Positions 15,407-24,810 are shown, numbered from the stretch's first letter. The stretch is 47,218 nucleotides of DNA from Fulvivirga kasyanovii (GCF_009711405.1 NZ_SMLW01000669.1:1-47218), one strand, 5' to 3'. The notes: generated by a model from the sequence alone, not told the origin. Made by a program: numbers and translations.

Positions 15407-17739
15407 AACTACGAGGATTGAAGTACAAGCTACTGCTGCAAATTATGCCGGTAGTGACGGTAATTTTTCTTGCATGTATCGGATATATCATTTTTAGTCT
15501 GCGGCAACAAGCCATAGAAGACAATGAGAAGTTGGCATTTAGCTATGTGGAAGAAGTAGCTAATGAGGTGAAGGCAAGGATGAATGAAGATATCGGGCTA
15601 TCGCGGGCCATTGCCAATGCTGCGGCTGTTTATAAGGATTCTTCAGGAACGACAAGGGAGAATTTTATTAAAGGCATGCTTTCAGGTATTGTAGAAGGGG
15701 AGGAAAGCTATCATAGTGCATGGCTTAGTATAGAGCTCAATCATTTTGAGCCAGCCTGGAACCTGCCCTACGGAAGGAAACGCTATACCTTTTATCATCA
15801 GGGGCCACCAGCCATAGATTCTGCCAACCTGCAAGGTGATTTAAGAGGGAGTAGCTATTTAAGGTTGAAAGAGGAGAAGCGGGAAGAAGTAAATAACCCT
15901 TATTATTATACAAAATACAGTGATGCCGGAGATGAACGTAACGATGTCTTCGGAACCTCTATCTGCGCCCCTGTTCTGATCAATGGAGAATTTGCAGGTG
16001 TAGGAGGTGTCGACATTTCGCTGGAGCATTTTCAGTATGTTTCTGATTTTAAACCGTTTGATCAATCTCAGATATTCCTGATTGCGAATAATGGTGTCTT
16101 CGTATCGCATCCAAACAAAGAATTTATTGGTAAGAAGCTTGAGGAAATGATTTCTCCGGAAATAGTTGATCAACACGAACTGGATACTAAAGTAAGTCAG
16201 GGGGAGTCCTACCTGGTAGATACTCAAATATCTGATAATGGCGAGATGTACCTGTTGGCCCTTGCTCCGATTGAGTTGGGCAATTCCTACTATCCATGGT
16301 CCATTGGTATAGTGGTGCCCAGGGATGTGATCCTTACAGAAGTTAACAATAGTATGTTCAGGTCTTTGCTGATTGCTATCTTAGGCATTGCCATTATTGC
16401 CCTTGTCCTTTGGAGGATCTCCAATAACATCACCAAACCGCTGAATAAGGTCAATGCCCTGATTAAAGAAATAGCTCAGGGGGATATCGATCTCTCAAAA
16501 AAAGTATCTAACCCTACTGACGATGAGGTGGGAGAGATAAGTCTGTCAGCCAATGCGCTGATAGATGACCTTAATAATAAGGTGGAGTTTGCTAAAAGTA
16601 TAGGCTCAGGTAACCTGGACCTGGAGCATCAAACAGCCGGTGAGCAGGATACTTTAGGAAATTCCCTCATCGCTATGAGGGACAGTCTGAAAGAATCTAA
16701 AATAGAGGATGAACGAAGAAGCTGGATCAATCGTGGCCTCGCTAAGTTTACGGAGATACTGAGGCTTAATGATGGAGAAATGGAAGGCTTCTACATCAAG
16801 GTAGTGAGCGAAATGGTCAAATATATCGGTGTCAATCAGGCCGGACTTTTCGTCATTAACAATGATGAAGAGGACAATACCTACCTGGAATTGGTAGCCG
16901 CATACGCCTATGAAAGAAGGAAATACCTTGAAAAGAAGGTGGGGCTGGATGAAGGACTGGTAGGGCAATGTTACAAAGAGAAACAGCGTATTTCCCTTAA
17001 AGAACTGCCTGAAGATTACATACATATCACGTCAGGTCTGGGCATTGCTCCTCCTACACATGTATTTCTTGTGCCCGTCAAGCTGGAGGAAGAAGTGCTT
17101 GGCGTTATGGAGTTTGCCTCCTTTGAAGTGGTGCCCGAGTATAAAATAGAGTTTGTCGAAAAACTGGCGGAAAGCCTGGCATCTACTATTTCCACGCTAA
17201 AAACAAACCAGCGGACAAGAGTGCTGCTGGAGCAGTCTCAGCAACAGTCAGAAGAGTTGCGGGCCCAGGAAGAAGAGATGCGCCAAAACATGGAAGAAAT
17301 GGAGGCTACTCAGGAGGAGATGAAGCGCACCCAAAAACTGGTAGAGCAAAACCAGATGCTTATGGAGGTGCTTCTCAATCAGGCCGGGGATTCTGTCTTG
17401 GTTTTCGATAACCGCTATAATATTGTACTGATCAACGATGTGTTGAAAGCCCGCTATAAAGGCACCCAGTTTGAAATGGGAGTTGGTGACAACCTTCTGG
17501 AGAAGCTGGGCAGTCATAGGGAAATGTGGCAAAAACATTACGAGAAAGTCCTGGGTGGCGAACAGCTTCAATTTACAATCAAGAGCCAGCTCAAGGATAG
17601 CGAAAATTACAGGTTCTATTTTATGAGCCCGATCAGGGATGCCCACGGAGAAGTACGCTATGTAAGCGTCATTACCCGGGATGCCAATATCGATCAGTAC
17701 AGTAATGTGCTGACCCAGGAACAGTTTGAGTCTTTATAA
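15403..17739 (+). CDS. membrane sensor with dCache-HAMP-GAF-PAS and no output domain
   Basis: 778 residues. Helix 1 (LLLQIMPVVTVIFLACIGYI) and helix 2 (about 320-338, SLLIAILGIAIIALVLW) flank a periplasmic dCache-like sensor (EEVANEVKARMN, GTSICAPVLINGEFAGVGGV). Then come HAMP (339-392, ITKPLNKVNALIKEIAQGDI), a GAF domain (about 440-590), a coiled coil (607-655, rich in E, Q and M) and a PAS domain (about 655-765). The protein ends there: no histidine kinase, methyl-accepting, GGDEF or phosphatase domain follows. GTG at 15403 is chosen because an in-frame TAA directly precedes it. It may pass signals by binding a partner kinase, which is not nearby. Confidence 0.83.
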   Translation: MKLRGLKYKLLLQIMPVVTVIFLACIGYIIFSLRQQAIEDNEKLAFSYVEEVANEVKARMNEDIGLSRAIANAAAVYKDSSGTTRENFIKGMLSGIVEGEESYHSAWLSIELNHFEPAWNLPYGRKRYTFYHQGPPAIDSANLQGDLRGSSYLRLKEEKREEVNNPYYYTKYSDAGDERNDVFGTSICAPVLINGEFAGVGGVDISLEHFQYVSDFKPFDQSQIFLIANNGVFVSHPNKEFIGKKLEEMISPEIVDQHELDTKVSQGESYLVDTQISDNGEMYLLALAPIELGNSYYPWSIGIVVPRDVILTEVNNSMFRSLLIAILGIAIIALVLWRISNNITKPLNKVNALIKEIAQGDIDLSKKVSNPTDDEVGEISLSANALIDDLNNKVEFAKSIGSGNLDLEHQTAGEQDTLGNSLIAMRDSLKESKIEDERRSWINRGLAKFTEILRLNDGEMEGFYIKVVSEMVKYIGVNQAGLFVINNDEEDNTYLELVAAYAYERRKYLEKKVGLDEGLVGQCYKEKQRISLKELPEDYIHITSGLGIAPPTHVFLVPVKLEEEVLGVMEFASFEVVPEYKIEFVEKLAESLASTISTLKTNQRTRVLLEQSQQQSEELRAQEEEMRQNMEEMEATQEEMKRTQKLVEQNQMLMEVLLNQAGDSVLVFDNRYNIVLINDVLKARYKGTQFEMGVGDNLLEKLGSHREMWQKHYEKVLGGEQLQFTIKSQLKDSENYRFYFMSPIRDAHGEVRYVSVITRDANIDQYSNVLTQEQFESL

Positions 17740-17757
17740 CAACCAATTTTACATTTA

Positions 17758-20010
17758 ATGTTACGTTTCAGAAACATAGTTAGTATGGCTATTCTCATGG
17801 CCATTAGCTTGCCTTTATCCGTTCAGTCGCAGTCCGAACTTAATCTGGACAGGATATTTACCAAATATGAATTTAGCCCTGAGTGGCTGGGGCCAATCCG
17901 CTGGTTTGATGAAGGCGAGAGCTACATTCGGCTGGAAAAATCTGCCTCGCACCCTTCGGCGCGTGACCTGGTGAAATACAATACAGTCAGCGGAGACAAA
18001 GTAGTGCTGATACCTGCCTCTTCATTGATCCCGGAAGGAAAACAGGAGCCTCTCTCCATTGAAAACTATTACTGGTCACCCGATAAATCGAAGCTTTTGA
18101 TCTTTACCAACTCTCAAAGGGTATGGCGCTATAATACCCGCGGAGATTATTGGGTGTACGATACGCAGAAGAAAACCCTTAAACAGCTTGGGGGCAGCGA
18201 TGCAAAGCCTTCTACCCTCATGTTTGCCAAGTTTTCCCCTGATGGACAGAAAGTGGCCTATGTAAGGGAACACAACATCTATGTGGAGCCATTAGCTTCG
18301 GATGAAATAGTGCAGCTAACCTCCGATGGCAGTGAAAGAATTATCAATGGTACTTTCGACTGGGCCTACGAGGAGGAGTTTGACTGCCGTGATGGTTTCA
18401 AATGGAGCCCTGATAGCAAATCTATAGCCTACTGGCGCATAGATGCCACCTCCATCCGTAACTTTTACATGATCAATAATACCGACTCCGCCTATTCGCA
18501 GATCATACCGGTGCAATACCCGAAAGCCGGGGAAACACCTTCCGAATGCAAAGTAGGCGTGGTGAACGCTGCAGGCGGGCCTACTACCTGGATGCACATG
18601 TCCGGAGACCCACGGCAAAACTATATCCCCCGAATGATCTGGACTCCGGACTCAAAGTCTGTACTTATGCAGCATTTGAACAGAGCACAAAACCATAACA
18701 GGGTGACCCGGGGAGATGTGAAAATGGGTAATGTGAAAGTTATTTTTGAAGATAAGGAAACCGCATGGCTAGATGTAGTAAACGACTTTCAATACCTGAA
18801 CAAAGGGCAGAATTTTACATGGGTCAGTGAGAAGAGTGGCTGGAAAGCAGCCTACACCGTATCGGCAGATGGAAAATCAGAACAGCGTATTACTCCCGAA
18901 GGGCAGGATATGATAGAGATCAAGCTAATCGATGAAAAGGGTGGTTGGCTCTACTATATGGCATCTCCTGACAATGCTACCCAACGCTACTTGTACAGAG
19001 CTAAACTTTCAGGCAAATCAAAGCAACAAAAGATTTCCCCTGATGCCCAGGCAGGCACGCATGAGTATGATATCACCCCTAATGGTAAATATGCCGTTCA
19101 CACTTTTTCAAAAGCAGGCGTACCACCCGTAACCAACCTCATTTCCCTGCCCGATCATAAGGTTATCCGAAACCTGATTTCCAATGAAAAGCTAAAGGCT
19201 AAAATAGATGCACTCGATAAGCAACCTATGGAGTTTTTCACGATTGATGTGGAGGAAGGGGTTTCCCTGGATGCCTATATGATCAAACCTGTTGATTTTG
19301 ACCCTGCCAAAAAATACCCGGTACTCTTTTATGTTTATGGAGAACCCTGGAACCAGACTGTGCTGGATAGCTGGGGAGGCTCGACTTATTTGTGGCACCT
19401 GATGCTTACACAGCAGGGTTACATTGTTATGAGTGTCGATAACCGGGGAACCCCGGGTCCAAAAGGACGGGATTTCAGGAAGTGTGTATATGGCCAGATA
19501 GGAGTGTTGTCATCGGCAGACCAGGCGGCGGCTGTTAAAAAGATCATTAACAACTACAGCTTCGTAGACCCTGACCGCATCGGTATCTGGGGCTGGAGCG
19601 GTGGTGGAGCCATGACCCTGAATGCCATGTTCAGATATCCCGACATTTATAAAGTAGGTATGTCTGTTGCCCCCGTAACCAATCAGTTGTTGTACGATAA
19701 TATTTACCAGGAGCGCTACTCAGGCATACCATCAGTGAACCCGGAAGGATACGAAAAAGGGTCACCTATTAACTTTGCTAAGAACCTGAAAGGAGACCTG
19801 CTGCTGGTGCATGGTACAGGTGATGATAACGTGCATTATCAGCATACTGAGATGTTGATTAATGAGCTGGTGAAGTACAACAAATTGTTTTCCCTGATGT
19901 CCTACCCCAATCGCTCTCACGGCATATACGAAGGGGAAAATACTTCAAGGCATTTGCGGGAGACGCTGACCCATTACTTAACAACCCACTTACCGGCAGG
20001 CCCTAAGTAA
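17758..20010 (+). CDS. S9 family peptidase, dipeptidyl peptidase IV-like
   Basis: A 750-residue prolyl oligopeptidase-family serine peptidase that would release X-Pro dipeptides from peptide N-termini. An N-terminal signal peptide (MLRFRNIVSMAILMAISLPL, ending near QSQS) sends it out of the cytoplasm. A beta-propeller precedes a C-terminal alpha/beta-hydrolase. The DPP IV-specific Glu pair is in WAYEEEF (205-207). The catalytic triad is Ser614 (GWSGGG), Asp689 (GTGDDNVH) and His721 (NRSHGIYEG). It is followed after one base by an Asp-box repeat gene and then by an M24 aminopeptidase, so the operon is suited to proline-rich peptides. Confidence 0.94.
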   Translation: MLRFRNIVSMAILMAISLPLSVQSQSELNLDRIFTKYEFSPEWLGPIRWFDEGESYIRLEKSASHPSARDLVKYNTVSGDKVVLIPASSLIPEGKQEPLSIENYYWSPDKSKLLIFTNSQRVWRYNTRGDYWVYDTQKKTLKQLGGSDAKPSTLMFAKFSPDGQKVAYVREHNIYVEPLASDEIVQLTSDGSERIINGTFDWAYEEEFDCRDGFKWSPDSKSIAYWRIDATSIRNFYMINNTDSAYSQIIPVQYPKAGETPSECKVGVVNAAGGPTTWMHMSGDPRQNYIPRMIWTPDSKSVLMQHLNRAQNHNRVTRGDVKMGNVKVIFEDKETAWLDVVNDFQYLNKGQNFTWVSEKSGWKAAYTVSADGKSEQRITPEGQDMIEIKLIDEKGGWLYYMASPDNATQRYLYRAKLSGKSKQQKISPDAQAGTHEYDITPNGKYAVHTFSKAGVPPVTNLISLPDHKVIRNLISNEKLKAKIDALDKQPMEFFTIDVEEGVSLDAYMIKPVDFDPAKKYPVLFYVYGEPWNQTVLDSWGGSTYLWHLMLTQQGYIVMSVDNRGTPGPKGRDFRKCVYGQIGVLSSADQAAAVKKIINNYSFVDPDRIGIWGWSGGGAMTLNAMFRYPDIYKVGMSVAPVTNQLLYDNIYQERYSGIPSVNPEGYEKGSPINFAKNLKGDLLLVHGTGDDNVHYQHTEMLINELVKYNKLFSLMSYPNRSHGIYEGENTSRHLRETLTHYLTTHLPAGPK

Positions 20011-20011
20011 C

Positions 20012-21019
20012 ATGAGCTATTTTCAACTCATATTGAGCCTGCTATTAAGTGCCGATCCGGGACTGTCCTGGCAGCTCTACAAGCTTGACAAGGAAGCTTC
20101 GCTAAGAGGCATAGCCGCTGTGGATGAAAATATATGCTGGGTAGGCGGAAGCAATAGTATGCTGGCCAAAACCATGGATGGCGGTAATACATGGCAATAC
20201 TACGACCTGGTGGATATTGCTGATGGCGAATTTCGCGACATTGAGACTTTTGGTGCCGACACAGTTATTGTGATGGCTGCCGGTGAAGGAGACAGATCTA
20301 AAATTTTTAAAACAACAGACGGAGGGGCCACGTGGAGGACCGTGTTGGAAAACAAATTTCCCAAAGGATTTTTCAACGGTATTGCCTTTTGGAATGATCG
20401 TGAAGGTATTTTAACCGGTGATCCGGTAGACGGGAAGTTGTTTATCATGACTACCCGGGATGGGGGAGAGTCCTGGCAGCGGGTTACAGACTTGCCGGAG
20501 GTGGTGCAGGGTGAGTACGGGTTTGCCGCCAGTGGTAGCCACATTACCGTTCAGGGCGACCACGTGTGGATTGGTACGGGAGGTTCAGTTGCGCGTATAT
20601 TTCATTCTGCTGATAAAGGAATATCCTGGGAAGTTATTGATACCCCAATACTTCAAGGCGAGCCCTCTCAAGGTATTTTCTCGCTGGCTGTTTCTGCAGA
20701 GGGAGCAGGGCTGGCAGTAGGTGGCGACTACACCGATGAAACCACCGCCGGTAACAAAAATATTATATATTCGCAGGATAATGGTAAGACATGGAGTATG
20801 TATACCGGGCAACAGATGCCTTTCCGGTCGGCCATACGGTTTGTAAACGACATGGTACTGATCACCGGCCCGTCAGGCTCTGAATATTCCCCTGACAAAG
20901 GCCGTACTTGGATGAAGATAAATGGTCAGGGATTTCATACCTTAGATGTTACGAAGAATGGCGTGGTCTGGGCCGCCGGATCAGGTGGAAGAATTGGGAA
21001 ATTGATTACTGATAAATAA
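20012..21019 (+). CDS. Asp-box/BNR repeat beta-propeller protein (YCF48-like), secreted
   Basis: 335 residues with a short signal sequence (MSYFQLILSLLLS). At least six Asp-box repeats of the form SxDxGxTW are visible: TMDGGNTW, TTDGGATW, TRDGGESW, SADKGISW, SQDNGKTW and SPDKGRTW. Such repeats build a beta-propeller as in sialidases, the photosystem assembly factor Ycf48 and sortilin. No sialidase arginine triad or nucleophile is obvious, so an enzyme role is not claimed. It begins one base after the DPP IV-like gene stop and is 13 bases before the aminopeptidase. Confidence 0.83.
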   Translation: MSYFQLILSLLLSADPGLSWQLYKLDKEASLRGIAAVDENICWVGGSNSMLAKTMDGGNTWQYYDLVDIADGEFRDIETFGADTVIVMAAGEGDRSKIFKTTDGGATWRTVLENKFPKGFFNGIAFWNDREGILTGDPVDGKLFIMTTRDGGESWQRVTDLPEVVQGEYGFAASGSHITVQGDHVWIGTGGSVARIFHSADKGISWEVIDTPILQGEPSQGIFSLAVSAEGAGLAVGGDYTDETTAGNKNIIYSQDNGKTWSMYTGQQMPFRSAIRFVNDMVLITGPSGSEYSPDKGRTWMKINGQGFHTLDVTKNGVVWAAGSGGRIGKLITDK

Positions 21020-21032
21020 AAGTGTTCTAATT

Positions 21033-22448
21033 ATGGAAATAAATCTATTTGCTTCACAAACTTATAAGGATCGCCGTAATGCCCTGAAGAAAAAGCTGGG
21101 CAAAGGCGTGGTGTTGATATTAGGGAATGATGAGAGCAGCATTAACTTTAAGGATAACTGGTATCCGTTCCGTCAGGATAGTACATTCCTGTACTACTTC
21201 GGGCTTAACCTGCCCGGGCTTACTGCAATGATCGATATAGACAATGACCGGGACATTATTTTTGGTAATGAACTAAGCATAGACGATATCGTCTGGACAG
21301 GACCTCAGCCGTCGCTCGCAGAGCTGGCAGAAAAGGTAGCCGTTACCGAGGTACTTCCCACTTCCCGCATTGCTGACCATGTAAATGCTGCTACGTTATA
21401 CCTTCCTCCTTACAGACCGGAACACTCCATAAAACTAAGCAGTTGGACAGGAAAAGGAGTTGCAGAAGCTGCAGGTGCATACTCGGTTGAGTTGATCAAG
21501 GCTATGGCTGAGCAAAGGTCTGTTAAGTCTCAGGAAGAGCTTGAAGAGATCAATAAGGCCGTAACTATAACCAGTGAAATGCACCTGGCCGTAATGAAAG
21601 CTGCAAGGCCTGGCATGAAGGAACACGAACTGGTAGGCGTAGCCATGAGAACTGCGGCGGAGCATAATGTCAGCCTTTCGTTCCCGCCAATTATGACTAT
21701 CAATGGAAGCATCCTTCACAACCATTATTATGGCAATAAACTTGAAGAGGGGCAGATGCTCCTGTTTGATGGCGGAACCGAATCACCAAGAAATTATGCC
21801 GGGGACATGACCAGGACTTTCCCTGTAGGTGGCCGCTTTGATGCCAGGCAAAAAGCACTTTACGACATAGTGCATAGTGCGCACTCGGCTGCCGTGGAGG
21901 CGTTGAAGCCTGGAGCTGTTTTCAAAGATATTCACTTGCTGGCTGCTAAAAAGCTGGTCGAAGGCCTCGCAGAAGTTGGTATTATGAAAGGTGATGCAGA
22001 CGCGGCAGTGAATGCCGGTGCACACACCATGTTCTTCCAGTGCGGACTTGGCCATATGATGGGCCTCGATGTACATGATATGGAAAATTATGGTGAGCAA
22101 TATATTGGCTACACGGACACCCTGGTAAAGAGCAAAGAGTTTGGCTTGAAATCGCTGAGACTGGGTAAAGCTGTTGAGAAAGGTTATGTGGTCACCATTG
22201 AGCCGGGTATTTATATTATTCCGGAGCTCATAGATATGTACAAAGCAGATAATAAGTTCGCTGAATTTATCAACTACCAGGAACTTGAGAGCTATAGAGA
22301 TTTTGGTGGTATCCGCGTTGAAGATGATTACGTGATCACCGATGCAGGAAGCAGCCTTTTGGGTAAGCCACTGGTGAGGTCATCAGAAGAAGTGGAGGCA
22401 GTACGAACTGCGGCCGTTAACAATGAAAAAGTTATAGCCAAGGTATAA
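21033..22448 (+). CDS. M24B family Xaa-Pro aminopeptidase
   Basis: 471 residues: creatinase/prolidase N-terminal domain (to about 170) and an M24 pita-bread metallopeptidase domain. Metal ligands are visible as LLFDGGTESPRNYAGDMTRT (two Asp), LGHMMGLDVHD (His), VVTIEPGIYI (Glu) and GGIRVEDDYVIT (Glu). This is the pattern of aminopeptidase P, which removes an N-terminal residue before proline. No signal peptide, so it is cytoplasmic. With the DPP IV-like and propeller genes it forms a three-gene operon for proline-containing peptides. Confidence 0.93.
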   Translation: MEINLFASQTYKDRRNALKKKLGKGVVLILGNDESSINFKDNWYPFRQDSTFLYYFGLNLPGLTAMIDIDNDRDIIFGNELSIDDIVWTGPQPSLAELAEKVAVTEVLPTSRIADHVNAATLYLPPYRPEHSIKLSSWTGKGVAEAAGAYSVELIKAMAEQRSVKSQEELEEINKAVTITSEMHLAVMKAARPGMKEHELVGVAMRTAAEHNVSLSFPPIMTINGSILHNHYYGNKLEEGQMLLFDGGTESPRNYAGDMTRTFPVGGRFDARQKALYDIVHSAHSAAVEALKPGAVFKDIHLLAAKKLVEGLAEVGIMKGDADAAVNAGAHTMFFQCGLGHMMGLDVHDMENYGEQYIGYTDTLVKSKEFGLKSLRLGKAVEKGYVVTIEPGIYIIPELIDMYKADNKFAEFINYQELESYRDFGGIRVEDDYVITDAGSSLLGKPLVRSSEEVEAVRTAAVNNEKVIAKV

Positions 22449-22674
22449 GTAGAAGCCGAATTTCCTGGGGGTACTAACACTCGTCTCTTTGTTTGACAGG
22501 CTCCTGTAAATAGCAATCGGCAAAGGCAGTTGGCAAACTGTGGAGAAAAGAGATAGGCGCAGGTTACTAATTGCAGTGGCAGGCTTCACGTTACAGGCTT
22601 TACTTTCCAATTGGTTTGCATGTGCTTTTAGCTTGATTCAAAAGTGTAGCTCAGGCTCTGACTCGATAGAAATA

Positions 22675-22714
22675 AAAAGAGGTTGTATAAATGCACTTTA
22701 ATACAACCTCTTTT
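22675..22714. terminator. bidirectional intrinsic terminator
   Basis: AAAAGAGGTTGTAT (22675-22688) pairs perfectly with ATACAACCTCTTTT (22701-22714) over 14 bases, loop 12. It has T-runs in both directions and lies between the convergent aminopeptidase and EF-hand genes. In the rest of the 22449-22739 gap I see nothing else. Confidence 0.9.
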
Positions 22715-22739
22715 CTATTTTCGTTTGATTCGGGATCAA

Positions 22740-23168
22740 TTAATAGTCATTGTCGTTCCAGCTATCATCGTCATACCAGGTATCATATTCATTATTATCT
22801 ACATACCCGTTGTCATCGTCATCCCATAGTTCAAATGTGCCTTCGAAGTACTCATCTTCGTCGAGGTAGCTGTCGTCATTAGTATCCCAGTCATTAAAAG
22901 TCCCGTCTTCTTCGTAATCATAACCGTCGTAATAGGTTACGGCACCATTATTCCATTCATTTTCGTCTATTCTTTGATCACTATTGGTATCCCAATCGTC
23001 ATAATAACCATTGTCATTCAGGGTTGAGGAAAACTCGTTGTTATCCACTTTATTGTCCCCGTTGTTGTCCCAGGTAGAATAATCATTGTCCCTGTTTTGG
23101 GAGAACCCTGCTGTGCTGATCAAAAGAAATATAAGTAATGCGGTAGTTATTTTGCTTATCGTTTTCAT
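22740..23168 (-). CDS. secreted EF-hand protein, highly acidic
   Basis: ATG 23168 gives 142 residues; a longer frame starts upstream at 23216 but has no signal sequence. Residues 1-23 (MKTISKITTALLIFLLISTA to GFSQ) are a signal peptide. The rest is mostly Asp, Asn, Glu, Tyr and Trp, with four EF-hand-like loops: DNNGDNKVDNNEF, DTNSDQRIDENEW, DTNDDSYLDEDEY and DDDDNGYVDNNEY, each matching the DxDxDG/S-type calcium loop. This looks like an extracellular or periplasmic calcium-binding protein, possibly a buffer or adhesion/matrix component; that role is inferred. Function and targets are unknown. Confidence 0.85.
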   Translation of the reverse strand: MKTISKITTALLIFLLISTAGFSQNRDNDYSTWDNNGDNKVDNNEFSSTLNDNGYYDDWDTNSDQRIDENEWNNGAVTYYDGYDYEEDGTFNDWDTNDDSYLDEDEYFEGTFELWDDDDNGYVDNNEYDTWYDDDSWNDNDY

Positions 23169-23310
23169 ATCTCTGCTTTTAGGTGAAATTTTATTTAAAC
23201 TCACCCTGATTAACACAAACAGGTTGCCATCGTCTGGCTACAGGCAGGAAAAAATAAGATTTTGATTTTCAGTTGATTATGGTTAAAAGAAGCCGCTGAA
23301 GCTGGTGGGT

Positions 23311-23350
23311 TTGTGGAGAAAACTCCGGTAAAATGAAATTTTCTCCACAA
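23311..23350. terminator. 12-bp hairpin downstream of the SET-domain gene
   Basis: TTGTGGAGAAAA (23311-23322) and TTTTCTCCACAA (23339-23350) pair perfectly with a 16-base loop. It begins 19 bases past the SET gene stop and is the likely 3' end hairpin. No long T-run follows on the minus strand. Confidence 0.6.
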
Positions 23351-23368
23351 GTGTTTTGGGTTCGGTTG

Positions 23369-23986
23369 TTAGCCTACATTTTGGACTCCATTCATTTTTT
23401 CTTCACCTGCGTAGTAAATGCTTAGCAGCGACTCCATTTGCTCCTTACCGCTGGCGATGTTGTTGATTTTGCTCCAGAGGTCGTTGTTTATAAGCTGACG
23501 GAGAGGCTGCTCCAGTTTGGGTATAAGCCGGAAAGGCTTGATGAGCTTTTTGTCCCAGACTTTGGCGTACCTGGGCAGGTCATCAGGATAAACGATTTTT
23601 CTTTGAGTGCCCTCCGGAAAAGGGCGAAAAGGTTCTGAAAGATTGAGGTAACCATAGTCATCTGTCAGTTGCTCTCCCGGGTGGATATCCCGAATGGCAA
23701 TTTCAAAATCATAGGGAGTGGTAAAGCAGTTGGAATTGAAGCTGTGGTTGACAAACCGCCCGTTGTCCCAACACAAAATAAAATTGCCATCGCCATTGCG
23801 ATAAGCATAAACATCCAGGATGTTTTTGTAGAATTCATCCATATCGGCAACTTCCGAAGGGGTAAATTCACGATCCAGCCTGTCCAGCACCCAGGTAATG
23901 GTGCCGGCCGGGATAAAAGAAGTGGCTACAACCCCGTAGCCAATCTCTTTGCTGATAAATTTCAGTTCAGTATGCGGGTGTATCAT
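23369..23986 (-). CDS. SET-domain protein
   Basis: 205 residues with a SET methyltransferase fold: GYGVVATSFIPAGTITWVLD near the N-terminus, RFVNHSFNSNCFTTP (the NHSxxxNC AdoMet/pseudoknot motif) and GEQLTDDYGY (the catalytic GExxxxDY motif). SET enzymes transfer a methyl group from AdoMet to lysine. Eukaryotic-like SET proteins in bacteria are sparsely studied, and the substrate here is unknown. The C-terminal 70 residues are helical and do not look like a post-SET zinc site. No histone-like gene is in the window. Confidence 0.85.
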   Translation of the reverse strand: MIHPHTELKFISKEIGYGVVATSFIPAGTITWVLDRLDREFTPSEVADMDEFYKNILDVYAYRNGDGNFILCWDNGRFVNHSFNSNCFTTPYDFEIAIRDIHPGEQLTDDYGYLNLSEPFRPFPEGTQRKIVYPDDLPRYAKVWDKKLIKPFRLIPKLEQPLRQLINNDLWSKINNIASGKEQMESLLSIYYAGEEKMNGVQNVG

Positions 23987-24544
23987 AATTGAAAATACGA
24001 AAAAGGTTGAGTTATCAAATGAAGGGGCAGATAATTTAATATTGCCCGGCTACTACTGTCTATAGTTATTAAAGGAGCAGGTAGGGTGTTTTGTTATACC
24101 GAACTGAGAAAAAGGAAAGCCAGGGGAAGGGTTTTGAAAAATAAAGCAGCAACTTCCGCTATTTGCTACTGGTTTTTAAGGAATAATTTTACGTTATTTG
24201 ACTGTCGTTGAAAATGCCACCCGCAACGGTATTTTTCCTTCAGAATGATCACGGTTTCTTAATAAATTCAACATTTTAATTTTACACTTTCGTCATTTTG
24301 ATGTAAGGTTTTTGGCTAAAATGTAAATTTTCACCTGTTTTTTACGCTACTCCGCTTCTTCTTACGACATTTTTTCCTCATATTGTGATTTATTTTCCTG
24401 ATTGATTTTATGCTTAATGGCTTTATTTCACTAAACCGTATAATCTGCTGATAAGACTTTACAGAAGTGCTTTGGAGACCATAAACATTTATTATTTAAA
24501 CAATTTTAGGGTTATTTTTGCTTTAATTAAAAAACACAAACACT
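23987..24544. other. 558-bp AT-rich non-coding gap
   Basis: Between the divergent SET and small-lipoprotein genes. It is AT-rich and has no convincing gene. One TAnnTTTG-like box sits at 24513-24520 just before the lipoprotein. No repeat resembling the elements near 26400 or 35000 is seen. Confidence 0.5.
24513..24520 (+). promoter_or_regulatory. possible -7 promoter box for the small lipoprotein
   Basis: Reads TATTTTTG, matching TAnnTTTG, 24 bases before the ATG at 24545. No TTG is present at the usual -33 distance, so this is tentative. Confidence 0.35.
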
Positions 24545-24706
24545 ATGAGACTTAGAAACTTACTAATCATATGCGCCATAACTTTCACTGGCTTAGCGTT
24601 TTCCTCATGCACGGATGAATCAGAAGATATAGTTCCTCAGGATTTAAACGGAAGTGAGAGTCAGGCCACAACGGGGAGTAGTGGAGAAAACAGTCAAGGA
24701 AACTAA
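24545..24706 (+). CDS. 53-residue acidic lipoprotein
   Basis: A short gene with a good signal. MRLRNLLIICAITFTGLAFS ends at Ser20-Ser21 and Cys22, with a relaxed lipobox (FSSC). The mature part is about 32 residues, starting CTDESEDIVPQD, acidic and Ser/Gly-rich, with no repeats or motif I recognise. The frame ends with TAA at 24704-24706. It lies 104 bases upstream of a second, much larger lipoprotein gene on the same strand, and the two may be functionally linked. Being short, it could be missed by gene finders. Confidence 0.65.
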   Translation: MRLRNLLIICAITFTGLAFSSCTDESEDIVPQDLNGSESQATTGSSGENSQGN

Positions 24707-24810
24707 TCTATAATTAAGTGAGTAAACTTTTGGATGTAAGATATTGAGACGAATAGACTGCGCCTTAATGCTCATAAATTGCGACCTTTAAATTTCGTAA
24801 AACCAATGCA

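Noticed and set aside
24086-24211. 42-codon frame from GTG in the 23987-24544 gap
   Set aside because: Very basic and low in structure, GTG start, no signal or domain; most likely chance in AT-rich DNA.
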